Assembly (NCBI GenBank): GCA_051453625.1 | Contig: JBOZIK010000001.1 | Coordinates: 261,937,229 to 262,001,228 of the forward strand | DNA length: 64,000 bases | Source: Welwitschia mirabilis | Lineage: Eukaryota > Gnetophyta > Gnetopsida > Welwitschiales | Direction of reading: 5' to 3' | In this document: piece by piece, positions 59,640 through 64,000 of the stretch | Position numbering within the stretch: position 1 is the first letter of the stretch | How the letters are laid out: each line of letters starts with the position of its first letter | Position numbers and translations under genes: made by a program | Notes under the pieces: generated by a model | The model's database searches: none | What the model saw: the letters and a program-made list of their open reading frames with translations, nothing else | Told to the model about the DNA's origin: nothing

Positions 59640-59806
59640 TTCAAATTATTTATTTCTATTAGATCATCATGGAAAGTAGGCTCCCAAAGCCTTACTAAGA
59701 TTTCTTCAACTAGGTGATGTTGTATAAATAAAGTTGGTTTAAATCTCTTTTTTAAGTTTTCCTCATCTCCCATATCTTTCTCAATAGCATTAAAAACTCT
59801 AATAGT
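59640..59806 (-). pseudogene. E3 protease tail
   Basis: The minus strand reads VFNAIEKDMGDEENLKKRF, then PTLFIQHHLVEEIL and EPTFHDDLIEINNLNHKDGE. It fits E1 (VFNVAKKDLGNDLSLEEEI...TLFLQHHPLEE...PTLFDD). The rest of the protease lies in the 439-N gap at 59,807-60,245, whose size agrees with the ~485 bp seen in E2. Confidence 0.6.
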
Positions 59807-60245
59807 NNNNNNNNNNNNNNNNNNNNNNNNNNNNNNNNNNNNNNNNNNNNNNNNNNNNNNNNNNNNNNNNNNNNNNNNNNNNNNNNNNNNNNNNNNNNNN
59901 NNNNNNNNNNNNNNNNNNNNNNNNNNNNNNNNNNNNNNNNNNNNNNNNNNNNNNNNNNNNNNNNNNNNNNNNNNNNNNNNNNNNNNNNNNNNNNNNNNNN
60001 NNNNNNNNNNNNNNNNNNNNNNNNNNNNNNNNNNNNNNNNNNNNNNNNNNNNNNNNNNNNNNNNNNNNNNNNNNNNNNNNNNNNNNNNNNNNNNNNNNNN
60101 NNNNNNNNNNNNNNNNNNNNNNNNNNNNNNNNNNNNNNNNNNNNNNNNNNNNNNNNNNNNNNNNNNNNNNNNNNNNNNNNNNNNNNNNNNNNNNNNNNNN
60201 NNNNNNNNNNNNNNNNNNNNNNNNNNNNNNNNNNNNNNNNNNNNN
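59807..60245. other. 439-N assembly gap in the E3 protease
   Basis: Flanked by protease tail on one side and the end of the gag-PR linker (HPNYAKL, then KELVRRKQI) on the other. Its size fits E2. Confidence 0.8.
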
Positions 60246-61019
60246 ATAGTATGGATTTGTTTTCTTCTAACTAATTCTTTTCATAACTTAGCATAATTAG
60301 GATGTTTTTGCAAGAGTTTCCAAAAGGATAAATTGATACTAACATCTTACATATAGGATTTTAAGTATTCATCAAAGATATCTCTCAAGTTAAGGGGTAG
60401 CTTGTCTTTTCCTTTTATTTTTTTATGTGAAGGCTTGTTTTAAGTTGAAGGAAAATTATATGTTTCTAAGTTTTCTATATCATCTTCTTCTTCATATGCT
60501 TCATCATTTTTGGACATTGAATTGTCATGGATAGATGGTGTTGCATTAATTCCACCTCTAGTTATTTATTTTCAATCTCTTTTCACTTTATTTCAGTTTG
60601 GTAAAGGTTGAGTTAGAAGAGACCCTTATGGTCTTTGATTGACAAACATTGCTTATTGAAGCACATTAACTAAATTTTCAATGTTTGTCTTAGTATTTTC
60701 ATGCATTTTTCTCATATCTTAAATTGAGTTTATAACAAGATCACTTTGATTTTATTGAAAATTTGAGGAGCTTAATTGAAAGTTGGAGTTATTTGGTTGA
60801 AATTTTAAACTACTTCATTGAAAGTTTTAATTATTAAATCTACTCTCAAAAGATTTTCAATTTGATTACTTGCTAATTCTTTATTGATAGTGCATTTGGT
60901 TTTGAAAGTTTGAAGGCCTTTGATTAAAATCACACACTTCTTCCAAGATTTTATCTTTACATATTAGTAACAAGGGATATTATTTTATTAACTAAGAGTT
61001 ATCTTCACATAATTCACAC
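60246..61019 (-). pseudogene. E3 gag-PR linker
   Basis: The minus strand includes HPNYAKL-KELVRRKQI at 60,246-60,310 and an N/F/Q-rich stretch near 60,720-60,900. It matches the linker of E1 and E2. Stops are frequent. Confidence 0.5.
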
Positions 61020-61905
61020 ATTGGAATTATTTTTTTCTCATTTGTTACCTTTATATCAACTATTATTTAAGTGTATTTCTTCAAAGTAGTAGTAAAATAC
61101 TTAAATATATTAGTTGAATTATTTTTTTCTTCCTTCTTATCATGTTTTACTTTCTTTAAGTCTTTTAAAATTTGATCTACAATTTAATTTTTGTTAGAAG
61201 TTGGTTTTCGTCAAGTATTACTTATTTTAACTAGATCTTTCAACAACTTTAATGCATTATCTAAAGCTTTGTTTAACAAGTTGCCATCATAAGAAAATTT
61301 TAAAAGTTGTTTTATTTGCGTATTCAATCCATTATAAAAATAATCTATCAATTTTTCTTTATAAAACTCATTAATAGGATTTGAATAATTAGCTATGATA
61401 AATTACTTATAAGTTATGGCATAATTTTAATAGGGTTATTGCTAAAGTTTGTGACTTCTTTTCCTCTGTTTCTCATTGTACTCTCATTCATGATTATTTT
61501 AATAAAGGCTTCTTGTACTTGATTTCATGTGTTAATGCTTTTATATGAAATGGTTCTTAGCCAAATTTTTTCTTTTCTAAATGTGATAGAAAAAAATGAT
61601 TATGTAAGTTCTATTACTAATTCATTTTTTTCCATTCTCTAAGATGAGTAAAATTTGTTTTATATTGATGAGATATTAAAATGGATCTTTATCAGATTCT
61701 TCTAAAACTTTTAGATATGCATTTAAGTTTCTTAGTTCTACATCTTTACTACGAGGCAAGTCAAAAGGGTTTTGGATTTACATTTTTTATTGGCTATTAG
61801 ATCTTTAAGTGTAACATTTTATTTGTATCTATATTTGTATTAAAAGCTCCTATCATGATTGCAGTATCAGATAATGCTACTTTTTTTTAAATCTTTATAT
61901 TGAAT
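61020..61905 (-). pseudogene. E3 gag remnant
   Basis: The minus strand reads NQVQEAFIKIIMNESTMRN, KEVTNFSNNP, then after a frame change QIKQLLKFSYDGNLLNKALD and NALKLLKDL. It ends in a knuckle-like string IIPMCELCEDNS near 61,000. The order follows E1 gag. Cys spacing C-x2-C is kept here, where E1 has lost it. Confidence 0.6.
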
Positions 61906-62590
61906 TTGACATAGAGAAAATAAAACTATTTTCTTCTATATTATTGTTTATAAAATTTTCTTTTTAAAAAATCTTATTCTAAAATAATGAAAGTAAATGA
62001 ATTTTTAATTTAATTCTTGGAATTTCTTACATACCTAAGGTGTGTATACATAGGTTTTGTTAATAGTTAAATAATATTTTTCTTTTTTTCCTTGATCAAT
62101 ATTTGTTTCTTCTGATATTTTAACTTTTGACTAGAATTTATCATGTCCATGTATGCTTAAATAAATTCCTATATAAATGTTGTCTTACGTTTCATCTAGA
62201 TGATGTCCTAAATGACTACTTCATACAAAAAATAGAAAATAGAAATAGAGAAAAATAGATTCATGAAAAATAAAGATAGAAATAAAACCAATAGTCATCC
62301 CCTATGCTATTTGAATGATAAAGAAAACAATATAAACTTATTATGTAGTGGAAAATGAAAATAGGACTGTGAAAAAAAACCAAAAAAAATCCTATCCCTA
62401 GGTCATCATTCATTTGGCCATCTAGATAATAGAGGAAATGACAAGGTGTTATTTGTAGGAAAAAAATTCAAAAAAATGCAAAAATTACAAATCTATAATA
62501 AAAATATAGTACTACCATAAACAAAAAACTTGAATCAAAATGCAAAATACTTATCTAGGCAATAATAATCCTCTAGCTCTTTGCAACTGT
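61906..62590 (-). other. E3 leader
   Basis: Between primer site and gag. It has three motif copies: TTTCATCTAGATGATG (62,192-62,218), GTCATCCCCTATGCTATTTG then AATGA (62,296-62,330), and about 62,401-62,444. No frame is supported. Confidence 0.5.
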
Positions 62591-62608
62591 TTCCAACAAT
62601 GATGCCAA
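62591..62608 (-). other. E3 primer-binding site
   Basis: The minus strand reads TTGGCATCATTGTTGGAA, two bases after the LTR end ATAACA. It is a decayed tRNA-Asp-type site at the same spacing as in E1 and E2. Confidence 0.7.
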
Positions 62609-62705
62609 AATGTTATAATGTGTATTTATGCAATCATTACATCCTTAAGTAAATCCTAGTAATTATAAATATTTTCACAAAACACACATTAGTATAGATG
62701 AGAGT

Positions 62706-62855
62706 TAAATATTGTAATCTGTCAAAAGGAGTAAGCTTAAAGTTAGAGAATGGATTTAAGAGAATTATTTTTGTATGTTTTAAATATTGTAATCTGTCAA
62801 AAGGAGTAAGCTTAAAGCTAGAGAATGGATTTAAGAGAATTATTTTTGTATGTTT
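62706..62855. repeat. 75-bp tandem duplication without gap
   Basis: 62,706-62,780 and 62,781-62,855 are nearly identical and adjacent. The other E3 LTR has one copy. Confidence 0.85.
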
Positions 62856-63139
62856 TTATTTAAGTAAAATGAAAATAAAGAATAATGTAAAAATATAATA
62901 TAAGATAAATACTAATGCAATGCTTATAATGAAATACAAATGAAGACTACTCCAAGTAACATGTTTATTTGACTATCGACCTCTACCATTAAGATGAATC
63001 ATTAATAACCTAGACTAATCAAGGAAAGTTGTCACTAATACCTAATCAACATAAGATATAAGATACATTGAATAGAATATAATGATACGTCCCTATTATG
63101 CTATGAAATGTAGAATACAATGAGTTATAAGAACTAATC

Positions 63140-63391
63140 TAATGATTTCAACCTTAACAAAGATTGCCTTTCATGATCTATATCAACTATGAAGCTATTG
63201 TGGAATCATAACCAANNNNNNNNNNNNNNNNNNNNNNNNNNNNNNNNNNNNNNNNNNNNNNNNNNNNNNNNNNNNNNNNNNNNNNNNNNNNNNNNNNNNN
63301 NNNNNNNNNNNNNNNTAATGATTTCAACCTTAACAAAGATTGCCTTTCATGATCTATATCAACTATGAAGCTATTGTGGAATCATAACCAA
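63140..63391. repeat. 76-bp identical duplication around a 100-N gap
   Basis: 63,140-63,215 and 63,316-63,391 are identical and flank exactly 100 N. Confidence 0.85.
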
Positions 63392-64000
63392 CTTAAACTA
63401 TAAGGGATATTTACATAATAAAACTAAAATAAACTTTTCATTAATGTCAAATGAACATCCTATTACAAAACAGTAGTGACTTAATCAAGGAGATACAACC
63501 TAATACCAAGGAAGATTCTCTCAGTAATAATAAATGGACATCCTACACTTATATCTACTATCATGAGATTTTTAAGTGCTAAAGAAGATGAAAGTTAGGG
63601 GAATGTTAAAGGATATATTTAATAGAAGTAAAATCCTAACAATGAAAAATTTAATAACTAGATGAAACACTAGTAGTGCCAAAGGAGAGCACATGACACA
63701 TTTACTAAGTTAGGTAAATTTTAATGTATTAGTTACAAAAATAGGTATATTATCATCCTCACTACTATTTAGATAATGATGGAGATGATTCCACATTAGA
63801 AGGAATTTATATCAGCTTCTATCTTAGTTTATTTAGCATCTTTATAAGCTTTCTTATGTAGTTGTCCATTATGGTCATTTGGATGATTAAGGGGATAATT
63901 GTCTTTTTCATTCTTTTATTAAGTTAAATTAGCTTTTTAGATCATTAACTCCTCCCCAGAATGCTAAGTATTATAATTTATCTAAAATTCATCCAAATGT

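Larger units (their letters stand above)
54149..64000 (-). mobile_element. E3: Athila/Tat-type gypsy element lacking RT, RNase H and integrase core (partial)
   Basis: Minus-strand element of the E1 family. From right to left it has the 5' LTR (62,611 to beyond the window), primer site, leader, gag, gag-PR linker, protease (mostly in a gap), segment Y, integrase tail, 3' region, purine tract and 3' LTR (54,149-55,560). The span 58,445-59,806 is free of N and joins protease tail to integrase tail without RT or integrase core. E2 has the same layout. Confidence 0.8.
62611..64000 (-). repeat. E3 5' LTR, cut by the window edge
   Basis: It starts TGTTATAATGTGTATTTATG on the plus strand and aligns with 54,149 up to about 55,440. 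Roughly 120 bp should remain beyond 64,000. It contains a gapless 75-bp tandem duplication and a 76-bp duplication around a 100-N gap. Motif copies lie at 63,750-63,795 and 63,871-63,902. Confidence 0.8.

Noticed and set aside
62698-62898. Frame with an internal peptide repeat (CNLSKGVSLKLENGF twice)
   Set aside because: It is a 75-bp tandem duplication inside the E3 LTR, read by chance, not a repeat protein.
12362-63902. Regularly recurring short palindromes as a CRISPR-like array
   Set aside because: The copies are kilobases apart, imperfect, tied to retroelement positions, and the DNA is plant nuclear.
1-64000. Repeat-induced point mutation of a fungus as the cause of the C-to-T decay
   Set aside because: The element set (Athila/Tat-type gypsy with tRNA-Asp-type primer site, plant L1 ORF1 with DUF4283-like region) is that of plants. 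Methylation-linked decay explains it.
1-64000. tRNA, rRNA or other structural RNA genes
   Set aside because: I looked for tRNA-like A/B boxes and rRNA cores on both strands and saw none. The only tRNA-related signals are primer-binding sites.

Overview
The window reads as a stretch of repeat-dominated nuclear DNA from a seed plant. It is very AT-rich: by eye about 70-75% A+T, with few CG dinucleotides. It is broken by 24 runs of N and holds no host gene that I can support. What can be recognised is plant retroelements: Ty3/gypsy elements of the Athila/Tat kind with a tRNA-Asp-type primer site, one Ty1/copia element and two L1-like LINEs. All are old, and stops and lost catalytic residues are common. 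The low GC and the C-to-T/G-to-A decay would suit a genome with long-term cytosine methylation, for example a gnetophyte such as Welwitschia. That taxon is a guess, not a result.

Layout. 1-1,990: the 3' part of a plus-strand gypsy element (E0), with a remnant of an extra 3' reading frame (ORF-X). 3.3-5.6 kb: a pair of weak direct repeats. 6.8-9.8 kb: LINE A with a reverse transcriptase (RT) remnant. 10.5-11.6 kb: ORF1 of LINE B. 11,644-27,326: a 15.7-kb minus-strand gypsy element (E1) with both LTRs, primer site, gag, protease, RT, RNase H, integrase, ORF-X and polypurine tract. It is bounded by a perfect 5-bp target duplication, ctcat. 27,332-28,800: the ORF2 start of LINE B resumes, so E1 sits inside LINE B. 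28.8-29.1 kb: an LTR fragment of a second gypsy family (B). 29.5-34.1 kb: a minus-strand copia element. 34.3-41.2 kb: nothing recognised. 41,167-50,458: a plus-strand gypsy element (E2) of the E1 family, with both LTRs. 51.1-54.1 kb: gag and part of the 5' LTR of gypsy B, cut at 54,148 by E3. 54,149 to beyond 64,000: a minus-strand element (E3) of the E1 family whose 5' LTR runs off the window.

How the parts relate. E0-E3 are one family. Their LTRs start near TGTTGTG and end near CACAACA. A primer site related to TTGGCGCC-type sites follows the 5' LTR after 2 nt, and a GGCTAAGTGAGGGG-like purine tract precedes the 3' LTR. E1 keeps the full gag-PR-RT-RH-IN order plus ORF-X. E2 and E3 lack RT, RNase H and the integrase core, and share an unassigned ~0.7-kb segment (Y) in that place, so they look like a non-autonomous subfamily. 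A palindromic GTCATCTGGATGAC-type motif recurs in LTRs, leaders, the Y segment and 3' regions of the family.

Caution. Twelve gaps of exactly 100 N each lie between two near-identical sequence copies. This is a mark of unmerged contig ends, and those duplications should not be taken as biology without reads. No tRNA, rRNA, CRISPR array or intact gene was seen.
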